The notes beneath the pieces are model-generated. The model was not told where the DNA came from, did no database searches, and saw only the letters and a list, made by a program, of their open reading frames with translations. Below are positions 1-14,900 of a DNA stretch of 64,000 bases, piece after piece. This DNA comes from Owenia fusiformis (lineage: Eukaryota; Annelida; Polychaeta; Sabellida; Oweniidae), in assembly GCA_903813345.2 (NCBI GenBank), contig CAIIXF020000005.1:3916356-3980355 (forward strand). Reading direction: 5' to 3'. Position numbers and translations under genes: made by a program. Every line of letters begins with the position of its first letter. Position 1 is the stretch's first letter.

Positions 1-1657
1 ATATATCAACATATAAAACTAAAATCCTAACCAAAATAAATCAAAATCCTTCAAACATCCAAGACATAGGGATGTTCATTATTTGTAAACCAAGCCAGGG
101 GAATTCAAGGAAAAATCTGAAATGTCAATTATAAGACACCACAGGATGCCATTTTTTACAGTAGGGGTTTGCTCAAAATTGGAATGTCTGTCAATGGTCC
201 TTTTTCAAGATTTTCTTCTATTTGATGGCATATTTGAATTCTTCATGTAATTTTCTATCAAAACAACTTTGATTTGCAAAATTCAAATTCATATCATTTA
301 CTCTTACAAGGATCACAATCTTAATGTGAAATCACTATCCACATGTCAATAAGATCATATAGTTACATTCCAATGGTGTGATAAGTTGATCCAAATGAAA
401 TTACTTCTTAAATCAAGAAATTAAGTAACTCTGGCAATACATTTACATGTATTCTAGCCCTACCATAGCCCTACCAATCCCCATGATGCCATCTATTTTC
501 CATTTATATGGAAAAGGTAAAATAGTATATTTGTGTCTATTGTGGTCATCCATTGTTTTCAAATATAGATTAAATCCCTCAGATTGATCCATAGAGCAAG
601 GCACAAAAATCCAAGGTAAATCAAATTCGACTGCTTAAACCACAGGAGTATTACAGTTATCAGTTATGGATCAGATTCAAAATATCACAATGATAGAGTT
701 GCAAACTATAAACCCTAGACTACATCATTTTTCTTCATCACTTTGATACACCATCATCCAACACAGCAGGGCTCCAAAATCCATAATACCTTCTACAAAG
801 ATGATGTTCAGAGGATGTGATACGCTGACATGACCCCTAATTACAAGCAATCTGAACTCTTTTCCAGAGAGACTAGTAACATGGCCATCTCAGGGTGTGA
901 GAGATAAAGATAATCTAATTAGTGTTAAAGTAACACTGTTAGCCCTTATCTGAACATGTGCTCATCTTAATGTGAATGGGATATTTGTCTATTAAGTGTT
1001 TTATTGCTTAAATTAGCACATTAAAGATAGAATATCAACAACTGGCAAACTGTCAAATGACTGTTAGTGTTTGATGTTACTGTTTGAGTACAAAGTAAGG
1101 GAACCCTAAATTGTATGAAATACAGATAACTAAATCAAACTATCAACATTAATTGTTAATTAGCACTACTTGTACATCATCATGTTAATCTTATCACCTA
1201 ATTAAGAAATGGAAACGAAAATAAACAATATTTAGCTCATCAACAATTGACAATCCAGAGATTAATTGTCAAAATTAAATTTAATAATATCACAAAAATG
1301 TAAGAGATCAAGATTAAAGTGGAGGAAAATAATATTAAAAGTCAACTGAATGGAAATGTCTTTAAATGTTTTGTTAGTCTGAAGAAAATATATATTAAGA
1401 AACACTTAATCTAGAAACTGATTGGATATCACTGTTACAAGACTAATATTCGTCAACCTTTCAACTGAGGTGTACTAACAAAAATAATTGTTCAATCCCA
1501 CATCTAAATCCAGTAGTTGTACAGGGTAGGTCAGAAATTTAAAAAGTTACAACAATCTTAAAAACTGGCATTTTTTGGCCCACACTATACAACCATATTT
1601 TGTAACAAACACCAAACAAAAACTTGAGGCAAAATAGTTTTTTGGAGCACCCTACAT
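1..1657. other. AT-rich non-coding stretch, no gene recognised
   Basis: I see no convincing coding exon, RNA gene or tandem repeat here. It lies downstream of the 3' end of the minus-strand peroxidase gene and could hold its 3' UTR or a final exon, but no splice acceptor in the right phase stood out. Confidence 0.5.
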
Positions 1658-1659
1658 GG

Positions 1660-1857
1660 TACATATATGTTAGGGAATTTCCTAAATATTTTCTAACATG
1701 TTCAATATTTATAGAATATCCTATGATTTTAAGGAATATCATTTTTATCTACGAGGTGATATTGATATCTGCACGAGAGAGCGAAGCGAACGAGTGCATT
1801 TATCAATATCACCGAGTAGATTAAAATGATATTCTGAAAAAAGTCATAGGATGTTCT
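1660..1857. repeat. Hairpin (foldback) element, module 1
   Basis: Imperfect palindrome: an arm around 1736-1775 (ending in GGTGATATTGAT) is mirrored around 1804-1840 (ATCAATATCACC). The loop contains GAGCGAAGCGAACGAG. It directly abuts the inverted-repeat module at 1858-2129, giving a two-part architecture seen again elsewhere in this window. Confidence 0.6.
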
Positions 1858-2129
1858 TATTATCCTACACTTACAAGGAGTGTACTAAATGTATAATATC
1901 ATTGCAAAATGAATTCCATGCCAAATAGAGTGAATTTGGCGGGAAATCAACAAGCGGAGTATATCGTCACAATATCCTCCGCATATTGGGTTTTCCGAAG
2001 TATATCGTCACGATATCCTCCGCCCGGAGTATATCGTTACGATATCCTCCGGATATTGATTTTGCCAATAAATATCAAATTTATTTGTTAATGTTATTAT
2101 ACATTTAGTACACTAAGTGTAGGATAATA
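1858..2129. repeat. MITE-like element with ~38-bp terminal inverted repeats
   Basis: The left end starts TATTATCCTACACTTA and continues GTGTACTAAATGTATAATA after a short insertion. The right end is the reverse complement. The interior holds three copies of a GTATATCGTxACxATATCCTCCG motif, itself partly palindromic. No coding capacity. Confidence 0.65.
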
Positions 2130-2931
2130 CATAGTATTTATTTTATTCTACTATATTAATATGCATTTTAGCATTACAAAATTCTGATACATTTTTATGT
2201 AGTATCTAGAACAAAATACATGTACATTTTTCATCCTACTGCTACGCATATATTACCCAGCACAATAGATATATCATCTCACACAACATAATGTACTGTC
2301 AAAAACTACAAGTAATATTTTACCATATACATGTACAAGACATTCATGGATTAAAGTTATTAAACACTACAATCTACATCTCACATTTCACATATATTAT
2401 TGTATCACATCAACACACCCATTCATCACTGTGTACTACATTCACTTGTTTACACACAATATCAAAACATACACCATGTTGCAAACAATGTTAGGAAAAT
2501 GATTTTCTTCTCGGGGTAGAGGATGTGCACCATATCCCAAAACAAGTGTTTTCATGACACTAGTGTTCTACGAATCTACAAATCCAGCATCGGAATGAAA
2601 AGAATGGATTAACTGGGTTAATATTTCAATATAATATTCTCAAGAATGCAATTTACAAAATAAGAAGATACATGGTTGACATCTGTATTAAGCCATGCAT
2701 TTTACAAGAGGAGGGAAAACCCCAGAGTTTTAGAGATGACAGACATATCTATGTAACAGAATACAACATGTCATTGTGATATTTTAATCAATGTTAGCAT
2801 ATTCCTTACATATGCTTACATTATCGACATATGTCTTCATTGAACCCTGTGGTTATTCCCCCTCTTTAATTTACAATATGAGAAGATACATGGGTGACAT
2901 CTATATTGAGCCATGTGAGTTAATAACATAC
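2130..2931. other. Non-coding; probable 3' region of the peroxidase gene
   Basis: The peroxidase coding frame leaves exon 16 at 2932 in phase 1, so at least one more short exon is needed. Acceptor-like AG sites on the minus strand near 2550-2570 would each reach a stop within two or three codons, which would suit a short C-terminus, but I cannot choose between them. Two similar ~40-bp blocks occur near 2660-2700 and 2878-2920. Confidence 0.35.
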
Positions 2932-5900
2932 CTATGTCATCAAATTGTTCATCAAAGAAGACTCCAAACTGCATATCTTGGATGTCTTCACATGGCTTCC
3001 TATCATTTCTGCAATTCAGATTTTGGGTTATCAATATCATCAGTGCATTGTATTTGAAGAACTTAAAATATTTCAAACAGGCTTAATATGGAATAAATGT
3101 ATGCCTGTTCAGTGAATTCAAGTGACATCTATGTTTTTGAAGAGATTGCAAATAAAAGTAAGCCATCATTAAAGCAGAGACATATAAAATGTCTCTGATT
3201 AAAGGTATAATACTCCGGTTCCATGAAATAGGTATGATCCAATACAATATTAGTCTAATATTGGAAAAAATTGGCTTGGTCACATACTGTATGTGATCCA
3301 TGGATGCATTAGCAAACATATTCAATTCAATTTGTAGCTTACTACCTATACTATATGAATAAGATAAGATGAATGCATGTTTCTTGAGTGCAATGGTCAC
3401 AACATTGAAATTAGGAATCTCCATATCTAAGAATGTCAGGTTATGTACCCCAATGACATATACCCCAGATAATGACATATACCCCAGATAATGCATATAA
3501 CCCAGATAATGACCTGAACCTATGATAATGACATGAACCCCAGATAATGACATGAACCCCAGATAATGATATGAAAATATGATAATGACATGAACCTATG
3601 ATATTGACACAAACCCCAGATAATGACACTAACCCCAAATAATGACATATAACCCAGATAACGACAGGAATCCCAGATAATGACATATACCCCAGATTAT
3701 GACATGAACCCCAGATAATGACATATATCCCAGATAATGACATATACCCCAGATAATGACATATATCCCAGATAATGACATATACCCCAGATTATGACAT
3801 GAACCTATGATAATTACATATACCCCAGATAATGACATGAACCTTTGATAATGATATGAACCCATGATAATGACAATAACAAATGTGCAACCTACCCAAA
3901 GACAGTGGGCAGAAGGAATGCATCTGGCTGGATTTTGAACATAAAGTCTGCATTGTCACACATCACCTTGGAGAGCTTTCTTCCCTTAATTTGCATCAGC
4001 TGGGCTAAAACAAAATTCCCTTTCAGTTAATTCACCTGTAAATGTTTAATATGGCCATTTGAGCACAGTATTATATGTATATAAGAGCCTACACACGCTT
4101 CAACTAAATTCAATCAAAATTCCCCCATGACACAGTAACAATATAAATTCAATAATGAAAATGTCAAATCCAAAATGCCCACCTTTTGAAAGTCCATTTT
4201 CCTTTCTCTCATACCAAAATCTGTCCCCTTTCTTCAAGTTGGAGAATTGCATGCCAAGAATACAGGCAAATGTTGGTCCCACTAGGCCCCCTGGTACTGG
4301 GTTCTCTGCAAGACCTCCTGTGAACAGGTCAATGTCATCTACATGTCTGGAATCAAATTAGGACATTTAAAATCATTCTGGTTCTGGATGAGTATGAAAG
4401 CATTGATATATTCTGCTCATAATTCACTCTGTTACAACAAAGCTTTTATTTTCACAATGTTTCCCCACAAGAGCTTATGATTCATCATTCATTTTAGCTT
4501 GCAATTCACTTTGAAAGATCATCATTCATTATGTAGCTCATAATTCACTATTCGAGATCATCATTTCTATGAGAAATCATAATTCATCACATAGCTATTG
4601 CTCGTTATTCAATATGAGAGATCACCACTCATTGTGCAACTCATGATTCACTATGCAAGCTTATAATTCATATGTAGCTCTTAATTTACTGAGAGCTCAT
4701 CATTCATTATGTAGCAGATTAATTCACAATGAGAACAATTGTATTAACATGCAAAATGCCACAACCTGCCATTTGTAACAGACTATGACCGCTGAATGCC
4801 GAATACCATCTTCCAAACACCTTCCACAAAAAAACTGGATACTATTAACAATATGATGGTGACATCATTGTTATCTAAAGCTCTTAAACCATAACTACAA
4901 CAGTATACTGGTTACTTACCTGTATATTTGTTGAAGTTTATCCATGGTATCAAAGTCTATGTCTCCAGTCTGTCTGAGCTGAAGGAAACTCCTCTCTCTA
5001 CCCAACCCACATGCCTGCCTTGCATTGATGTATCCTGCCAAGCCATGCTCTCTGCCTCTCTAAAAACCAAGAAAACTTCAATCACAATTGTCCAATATTA
5101 TATGTTCACTTTGAAACATATCTGTGAAAGCCATGACTACAGATGGCTAACAGGTGGTCTATTGGAAAACTATTAAAAGGTAACATACAACTTAAGGTGG
5201 CATATTTGGAATTTGATAGTGGAAGGGACCCATTCATCCAAACATTTGGACCCCCATTGAAATTACAAGTTCAATTTTGGTTAATGTTGGCCTTTTTGTC
5301 TAAACATGGTCCAAAACCCCTTATAACAAAACAGTAGACAGGAAAAGCTATCATTTATTTGTGATTCTTAATGATCTATTCAATTATTCTTTTGGGAATC
5401 AAACAAACTTTCCACATTAGTGCTATAGCAATGAGCCTTACAATGACCTTACCTGTAAATTAAGGGCTGCTAGATCCAGTGCATGGCCACCTTTAGCTTC
5501 ATTGGGGTTTTCAAACAGATGGTCTGTTATCTGGCTAGACAGGAAGCGATCTACTTGTTGTACCTGGTAATACACAAATCTATCATTCATTTTTCTCAGG
5601 TATACCTCAGGGCTGGCTTTTTACTACTAAATCAATGTTATATTTTATGAAAGGATTCTGGGCAAATTAACTTTTACAACATGGACACAATAGACTAAAC
5701 ACAAAAATAGCATGGGCCTTTAGATAACAGGAATATAATCATACCTTCTGGTAGACCAAGCCATGAATAAGGGAGTCTATTCCATCAACATCCTTGTTGT
5801 AAAGTTCCTCAGGCTGGAAGAAGGCCTGACCAAGGTCTATAGATGGGAATGGGTGGTCTTCATCCAGCTTGTTGTTCATACGCATCAATGAGCCCTTAAA

Positions 5901-8900
5901 TATGAGAGTAATACAAGCTTGGAGATGGAGTGGGTTCTTGACATTCACAAATACAGCGAAACCTGTACACCTCTGAACACCTCTTTAATCAGAACATCTT
6001 TCAATGTAAATACTTTTTCTCAATCTCATATTTGTTATCTCCCATTGACTTATATGTTAATAAAACCTTGAATTGTGAACACCTACCAATCCAAAGACTT
6101 TTGGCCACAATCCCAGATAAGAGGCATTCGGATTGGACAGGTTTTACTGTACATGTAAACAAAGGTTGTCACTTTTGACTAAAGTAAATCTAAAATACAA
6201 TCAATGAGTGTCCTTGTCTATACCATACATGTCTTTGTCTTTATTTTTGATTATAAAGGCTGTTCTGTCACCTTCTATCATTTTCTCTCACCTGTTTTAA
6301 AAGTACACTCAAATGCAAATTATGTCTTACTGTCTGACCATGGATTTTTATATACCTTAATCCACGTTCATTCTTGCCACAATCATGATACATATTAAAT
6401 GCAATTGAACTTGCTGTTCTCTAATTTCCGTTTCCTGCATATTCATGCCAAAAGCCAAAAGTTTCATATTACCTGAATTAAACTATGTCCAAATCTGTAA
6501 GCAGCAGTGGCAAATTCGTTCATTATTGTAGCATTTACTGTTGGATCATAAGTATCATGGAAGACTGCATCGTCAGCCACATCATCTGGGTTAAGGAATG
6601 TAGGAACTGCAGGTTTAGGTTTAAGTTGGTAGGCTTCCATGATTTGATCACCAAGAATAATAGGCAGGAATTCACTGTAAGTTATATGCTGCATAGTAGC
6701 TCCAACCATTCTCCTGGCAGTCTGGAATAGTTCAATGATAAAGAAAATACTGTATATAATGAGGAATCTGGGCATGAATGATTTATGGTAGATGTAATAA
6801 TTAAGCCTCCATGAGGCCTCCAAAAACCCATGATTCACCTTGAAGTTTGAGAGAATTGAAGCAAAAATAATATATTTCATGAGGAAGCTTGGATGGGTGT
6901 AACATTATCTGTATCATCTGTAAGGACACGCAATCTTTCAGCAGTTTCAAATATCATACTAACCGAGAGACAAAAGGTGCAATAACTTAAAGTTAGTAAT
7001 CCCTGAGTCCCAGACATGGCAGATAACACAGAACAGGCAAATGTTCATTGATAAATTGGTTGATTGGGAGATAGAATTGCTTCAATAGACTGAATTTTAG
7101 ATGAAAGAACATTTACATTGAATAGTGTCTCATCATCCCAGAAAGGATTGACATTCTTCAGGTTCTCAGCACATCTGTTGTGCTCCCTCAGCCATATGGT
7201 GTGCATGGTGGTGAGTCCTATGTTCTCATTGGCTCTCTCATCACCTGTTTTGAATAATATCATCTATATATATATATAATAGATATAACATCTATGTGTG
7301 AAACCTCAGTCACATTTGCTCTATACTCACTATGGTGGCCATATGTTGGCTAAAGCTTCACAAAACAGATATTGAAAATATATATGTACTGCTTATCCCT
7401 ATATTTTATGCAGCATATTTATCTCGATTTTGGGAAGCCACAGCCACCGTATGGTTGTTGTAGATCAAGTATGACTGAGGCATAAGTCAATCAAAATATT
7501 TTCTTGAGCTAATCCAGACTAATCACTCGACATATTAGACTTATTCAGACCCCTGGATACATACCTGCTTTAAAGCACTGCACAACTTCATTCCCATCTG
7601 GCAAGACACACTTGTCCTCATTCTCAAGGTCCTTTGCTAGAAGAGGCTTGCCAAAGGGATAGTTGTCTGTGAACTTTAATTTGCCTTTAATAAACGATAA
7701 ACATAAATATAAATTACATAAATGATTTCAACAAGAAAAGATGCAACTCTCAATGAATGAAACATAACATGATAGAAATGAACGGGCAAATTCTCATTTA
7801 GACAAAAACTACACTTATGATTTAGATTATTGGAATAATCAAAATCTGGATACTGAAAATCTGGTGAACATGGTTGAAAAGAAATTAAAAATATTATTTG
7901 TAGAAAAATGGAAAAATGATTTGAACACTTATCCTATATTGAGAATGTACAAATTATTTAAAAATGATTTTGGTAAAGAATTGTATTTGAAGCTAGATAA
8001 TAAAAAGTATAGATTGGCTACAAGTAGATTTAGAATGAGTTCTCATCAGTTAGCAATTGAGACTGGAAGACATACAAAGCCAAAACCAAAACCTATAGAG
8101 GAAAGATTATGTAATATTTGTAAAGATGTAGAGGATGAATGTCATTTCTTTTTAACTTGTACAAAAAATGATGAGAATAGGCAAATATTATTTACAAAAG
8201 CCCGTGAAATTTTACCTAACTTGGATTTACAAAGTGAAAATTTATTTGTCAATCTTATTTCTAGTAAAAATGTAACCTTGCAAAGACATATTGGCAAATT
8301 CATTTACCATTCATTTAAGAATTTAACATGGTCATAATGCATTGTGTGTGCACCACACTATTATTGTTACCTTATATGTTTTTATATATTTTTGTATTTT
8401 TAGTTTAGTTAGTGTTTTGTAGTTTAGATATGTAGACCATAGTTCTGACTAATGTAATCATGTTATGATACTATATGTCAATAAAAGTTATAATAATGAC
8501 ATGAGATAAAAAGAAATTATAATTTGAAGCAAAAATATCACAAAGGTATGAAATTTTGGAAAAAGTCCCAACCTTGAGATTACACGACGAAAGAAATTTA
8601 GAATAGAATTACAAACTCATTTCAAAACTATCACAGAACTATCACATAATATTTCTAACCAAAATACCAAAATTATGTTTCTAATCTGACAGACTGAATC
8701 TGACATATCTCAAAGAATAATAGAATATCGACAAAATGGTTATATTTTGTTGCACAGGAACATTGTACTGTTGCCTTACCATCTCTGCCATATCTTGCTT
8801 GTCGCATCTCATGTTCTCCCGAGCCATAGACATTAGAGCCATCTATATACGATGTGATCTTATTGATCTGTTGACGTTCATCTGAACAAAAATAAATTTA

Positions 8901-11900
8901 TTAGAATGTGTAATTAAAATGAATGGTGCATCCCAAACAAAAATAAATTTGATCACTATTTTCATCCAATGAAACAGTATGGCTTTATCAGAATATACAC
9001 GCAGTCTCTAGATGAAGTAATGTTCATTCTGAAGTTTGCCCAGCTATAGTAACATGAGTGAGTAGATCATGCATGCCCTATGGAAAACCTCTCTGTAAGG
9101 GACATTTCTGTGGAATATTCAACAGGATGACCCATTGACATTTTAAAGAACCCTTACTGTAAGGACCACTCGAGTGTTCCATATAAATAGGTTTTAGTAT
9201 ATATGACATAACAGGACATTTACCTCCTTGGCATCCTATACCTGGAGATGGGGTAGATCGTACAAAGTTCATACATTCGTGATTGAACCTTGGGTCTCCA
9301 TCTGGTATCATAATCTTGAAACATTCTGGCCTGAAATAGAGATATGTAACATGAGATTGGTAACATGTCATTGTATTAATATATAACATGTCATTCTATT
9401 AATATACAATTAATAGTGTCTGCCATCAGTATAAGAGAAATAGTGAAAGTAATTTAAATATGGGGATATCCTATATACTTACTCTCAATCATAAGGCTAT
9501 TTAAGATAATTTATGGTTTATTTTTCATGCATGATTAGATTCAAGAAGGATCATAATTTTAGTAAAACACTACAAATTATCAAAGCATATTTTTATGATA
9601 TAGAATTAAATCTATACAGGAGAGCAAATCTGTAAGTGGAACACTTTTCAAAGTCTCATTACCCATTTTTTTAAATTGAATCTGTAAGTGGAACACCTTT
9701 TGCACACCTTCCAAGAAGTGGAATACTTTTTTGAGGTACCATTTTGATGTTCTATTTACACACATTATACCGCAGTTAATACCTTCCATATGATTCCTCA
9801 GCGCAGCAATCGATCTCAGTGTTATGTTCCCCTTTAAACATTGGTGTCAAGCTGAGATCGTGGTCTAGGATCTGCCCCCACGTCATCAACAAATGGGTAT
9901 GGATTTGACTCTCAGTCTCAGATGAGTCATGCTCATGGAAAGTTGTACTGATGTGTCTTGCGTTTGGGAGCTCAGATCTCAATCGTGACATTCTTGGAGA
10001 GCCTAGACCATCTGGAAGACAGGGACACGTTGATAGATTAGAAATATCACCATTCAATCATAATTGCAAGTGATTTTGGGTTATACATGTACTTGTCACA
10101 TCCAAACTCTCCCTGGAATTTTTTAAAAATTGAATCCCCTTTGCAAAAGCTGGCTACAGGCTTAATAATAATGTTATGTCTAACATTTGGTAGATTGATG
10201 ATGGATGTCACAATAGGAGGAATAACTAGATAACAGCAACACCAAAGAGAAGCAAATCACATCTAACATATAATAATAATAATGAGTGTCAAATATTTCA
10301 GAATGTCACTTTTAAAAGGAATATTGTAAGATATGGAAAGGTATTCCCTATAATACAGAAATCATGTACTCAGTCATGTAGAAATCAGTATATCATCTTG
10401 AAGCAGAAATGTACCATTCATACCTGCATATTCTGCAGGGGCCAATCTGCCCATAGGGACCCCAGCTGAAATGTGACATTCATACCTGCATATTCTGCAG
10501 GGGCCAATTTGTCTAGAGGGATCCCAGCTGAAATGTACCATTCATACCTGCATATTCTGCAGGGGCCAATCTGCCCATAGGGAGCCCAGCTGAAATGTAC
10601 CATTCATACCTGCATATTCCGCTGGGGCTAATCTGCCCATAGGGACCCCAGCTGAAATCTACCATGCATACCTGCATATTCTGCAGGGGCCAATCTGCCC
10701 ATAGGGAGCCCAGCTCAAATGTACCATTCATACCTGCATATCCTGCAGGGGCCAATCTGTCCGGAGGGACCCCAGCTGAAATGTACCATTCATACCTGCA
10801 TATTCTGCAGGGGCTAATCTGCCCATAGGGACCCCAGGTGAAATGGCCCATAGGGACCCCAGCTGAAATGTCACATTCATACCTGCATATTCTGCAGGGG
10901 CCAATCTGCCCATAGGGACCCCAGCTGATCCCCACAGAGGATGCTCTAGGTTGTTACAGGAGCCATCCATGGTCCTGTATGGATAGTCTGGGTCACATTC
11001 TGGCACATTGATATCAAATGGACATTCAAGTGTTGCCTGACGCTTGGCACGCGAAACACTGGAAAAATACATTGATTTAAAAGTAGTAAATGTGGTTTTG
11101 ATATCTTACTGGGAATGTTATCTTACTTGCAGAATTATTTTACAAAGCATTATTTTCATTGCTCATTTTCATTTAAATGCCCAGCCTAGTTCACAGAATT
11201 AAAAATCTAATACACAGATTTAGTGATGTATTCATGTAGTTTGGCAAAGTGTATCCAATTTCAGCCAATCAGAACACACTATTTCACGTAACTGCATTCA
11301 GTTATATAACTAATAAAATAAAAAACTCAAGGTCACTAGTTAAACAGTTATCATGGTGATGACTGGACTCTACAGATTGAAATTGATACTTTGCCAGCTT
11401 GACCCGTACAAAAGTTTCATTGAAAATATGTTCATTTAGTGATTTTGTATCTTTTCGTATCTTTTAGATGGTTTTGTAGAATTCTGAAAATATTTTGCAA
11501 TTTGTGAAAAGAATTTCAGCCAAAGACTCAATGTACTGTGTAATGACAATTCCTTTTATTTAGGCATTGTTTCCTAAAATTAACACTCGATGGTGCACAT
11601 CTCGTGCAAATTTTGGAAAGCAACACCTTCAAAGAATGGTCGTTCCACATTGCACCGAGGGCTTAAATTCTTCAGTGAAAAGCTATCTTGAGTTTCTCTC
11701 ACAAATTGCAATTGTCTTGAGTACTTACCCTTGCTTTGCGAGGAATTCATTGATGAAATGAGCCTTGTGAAGCTTTTTCTCAACATCCAAGACTGTGTTA
11801 CCCTGGTGCTTGCATTGGTGATGGTAGTGACTGCCACTGTGGGGGGATTTATGGTTGTCTATGCCTGCAATAAGCAGATTAAATTTAGCCACTTGAATAC

Positions 11901-14900
11901 CAAGAGGGATGGATAAATCACAGTCACAGAATCATTTTTCATTATTTATTTAGCCTCTTGAATACCCAGAATGACGGATATATCTGTCACAAATAAAATC
12001 CATTTGGAACCCAGAGCAACAGATATATCTGTCACAGAATTTTCACTAAAACTGCTCTCACTTTGGCATTTTTTATCCAATCTTCACAAAATATGTTTTA
12101 GAATGTATGTAATGGGTCTATGTTTACTATTCTTATGAAATTAAATATCAAACATTGTGTTTTTAGATGTAAATATCCAGAAAACTAGCAGAAAATGAAA
12201 AATGGTCTGGTTTCAAACCCTTTTTAGAGGCTGGTATTCAAGAGGTTAAACATGATACAGGCAGTTCTATGTTCACAAATATAAAAAAAAACATTGAATA
12301 TATATAAAGATAATAAAATGGTATTTATAGTGGTCAGTCTTAAAATTCAATAAATCATATGGACCAACAACTTGTTAACAAATGTGACTTGACTTAATTT
12401 TTAAATGTAAGGACTTACACTTGTTAACAAACGTGACTCCACTAACTGTTTAAATATAAGCCTTGTAAAGACTTTCAACTTGTTAACAAACGTGACTTTA
12501 CTTTCTGTTTAATATACACCTTAATGACTTCCAAGGTGCATCCTCCTAAGCAGGTGTCCAGAATCCGTACCTCCTTCTTCCCCCTGCTATAAGCAGTTAG
12601 CATTTCCCCGATTAAGAACTCGCAATTTGATTGGCTGTCGCAACACTGCGACAGAAATCATGTATACGTCATCGGCGCATAATAAGATCACGTGATTCAG
12701 TTTAATCGGGCGCGTCCAACTTGGTTATAGCAGGGGGTAAAAAGAAAGAAGATATTCTGGATTTTGAAGCCCTGTGATCGGAGGATGCCAAGGTGAGACA
12801 TATGATATGTTACCACTGAATTTATGATGATGTTTACTTACATCTCCTGTCTCAATAAATCAATCAAAGTTTGGTGGAATAGTTTCAGAGATTGTTACAA
12901 TATTACGATGTTACAATATTACGTACCATACAATACACAATGATTACTTCAATGAATGGCGTAATCATAAAACAGGCCCGTAACCAGCTTTTGCCAAGGG
13001 GGGTTCACTTGTCTAAAAATTCCCAAGGGAGGTTTGACAACTTTAGCCCACAATCACTGAAAAGTGCTCAGAATGGTGAAAACTGCATGATTTTGAAAGA
13101 AGTTTTGGCCAGGTGAGGTTTACTCCAAACCTCATTCCCCTCCCCTGGCTACAGGCCCATATATTTTGTTGTTTAATTCTTACCTGTTTTAAAGAAGTGT
13201 TTGTTTTTTTCTATCAGCTGTTCATACTCCTTAATTGCCGCTTCTAGGTCTGATGCCACAATTAGAGAACAGGCTGCTGATAGTATTAGGGCAACTAGTT
13301 GCCAGCCTCTGAAAAATCAGTGTTAATTTAGGTAATTCACTTGGAGGGATTGAATATGGGTATTATCCAAACCAGGAACATGTTATGTAATGTTTTATGT
13401 AATGTCAAATGATATCAAAAATTTATGCAGATAATGCACATATTAACTATTTTTCAGTATCTATTTTTATTTGACAAGAGTATAATTTGACATTAAATAT
13501 TACAAATACTGTATATGTAAATAAAGTGCTGTAGACTTTGATAAAATCTTTTTCATAAAAATTCATTCCTTTTTGCTTACTTAAAGGAATATTCCTTGCC
13601 AAACCATCTCTCTCCTCATATGGTAGCTATAACCATATATATGCTTGCCATGTTCAGCAAAACACGCAAAAATGTTTTGATATGGTCAAATTTGATCACT
13701 TAAAAATGTGATGCTCAATTCCAGTAAGCTGCCATCTTTTAAAATTTCACACAGGAAGTGATGTCATCGACTCTCAACTTTGCATATAGCATTAGGTGAG
13801 GAGCTATTAAGAACTAGAAAAACTCCACGGAGTAGCAAATCCCACCGAACAAAAAAAAATTTGAGCCAAATCCATCCACTCGTATTTGAATTATTAAAGA
13901 TTGTGTTTTTATGAAACATGGTTGCCATTTTGAAATTCAGCTGTCATCTTTAGATTCCTCCTTTAGCAGAGCTCCTATGTCCTGTCCAAAGGCATCAGCA
14001 TATACATTTAATCCAAATCCGTCAACTGGTACTTTAGTTATCAAAGGTTATATTATTTTATGAAAAATGGCGGCCATTTTGAAATTTAGCTGCCATCTTG
14101 AAAATCCCTTCTCGAACAGAGCTCCAATGTCCCAAGGCATCAGCATGTAAAATTTGAACCAAATCCAGGTATTTGAGCTATCAAAGATAACATTTTTTTA
14201 CAAAAAATGGCCACCATTTTGAAATATGGTGGCCATCTTGAAAATGTCCTCTTGAGCAAGGCTCCTTTGTACCCAGGCAACAGCATATAAAATTTGATCC
14301 AAATCCATTCAATGGTACTTGAGTTATCAAAAAAAATGGCTGCCATTTTGAAATATGGTGGCCATCTTGAAAATGTCTTCTTCAGCAAGGCTCCTTTGTA
14401 CCTGGGCAACAGCATATAAAATTTGAACCAAATCCATCCACTAGTATTTGAGTAATCAAAGATTATATTTTTTCCGAAAAATGGCCGCCATTTTGAATTT
14501 AGAGGCCATATTGAAAATTCCTTCTCGAGCAAAGGTCCTACACCCATAAGGCATCAGCCTATAAAATTTGAATGAAATCCGTCAACCGGTATTTGAGTTA
14601 TTGCCCGGACACACGAACGGACGGACGAACGGATGGACGAACAGATGGACGAAACAGACGGACGGCTTTTCTATATCACCCTCGAACTTCGTTCGGTGGG
14701 ATAATTACAAAACCAGCTAAATATTATTTTTCAACTTTGTATCTTATTTAATCCTTCTGAAAATCTCTTCTTTTATTCTAAGTTGAATAGCCCTGAAAAT
14801 ATTTTTGCATAGAATGTAATGATCACTTGTCTAGAAGTGATTTTGTGCTACTTTCCTATACTGTTATGGGCAAGGTTATAGAAGTTGAGAGTTGATGACA

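Noticed and set aside
3083-3865. Overlapping minus-strand open frames of 78-156 aa with [12 protein letters not shown] repeats
   Set aside because: They are translations of an 18-19 bp minisatellite inside a peroxidase intron; there are no splice or start signals and no domain.
10418-10935. 140-aa repeat protein gene with [13 protein letters not shown] units
   Set aside because: It is an alternative-frame reading of the exon-edge repeat in the peroxidase intron.
11580-11837. 85-aa minus-strand frame starting MAVTTITN
   Set aside because: The region is peroxidase exon 3 in a different frame. The phase-consistent frame reads [18 protein letters not shown] and joins both neighbouring exons.
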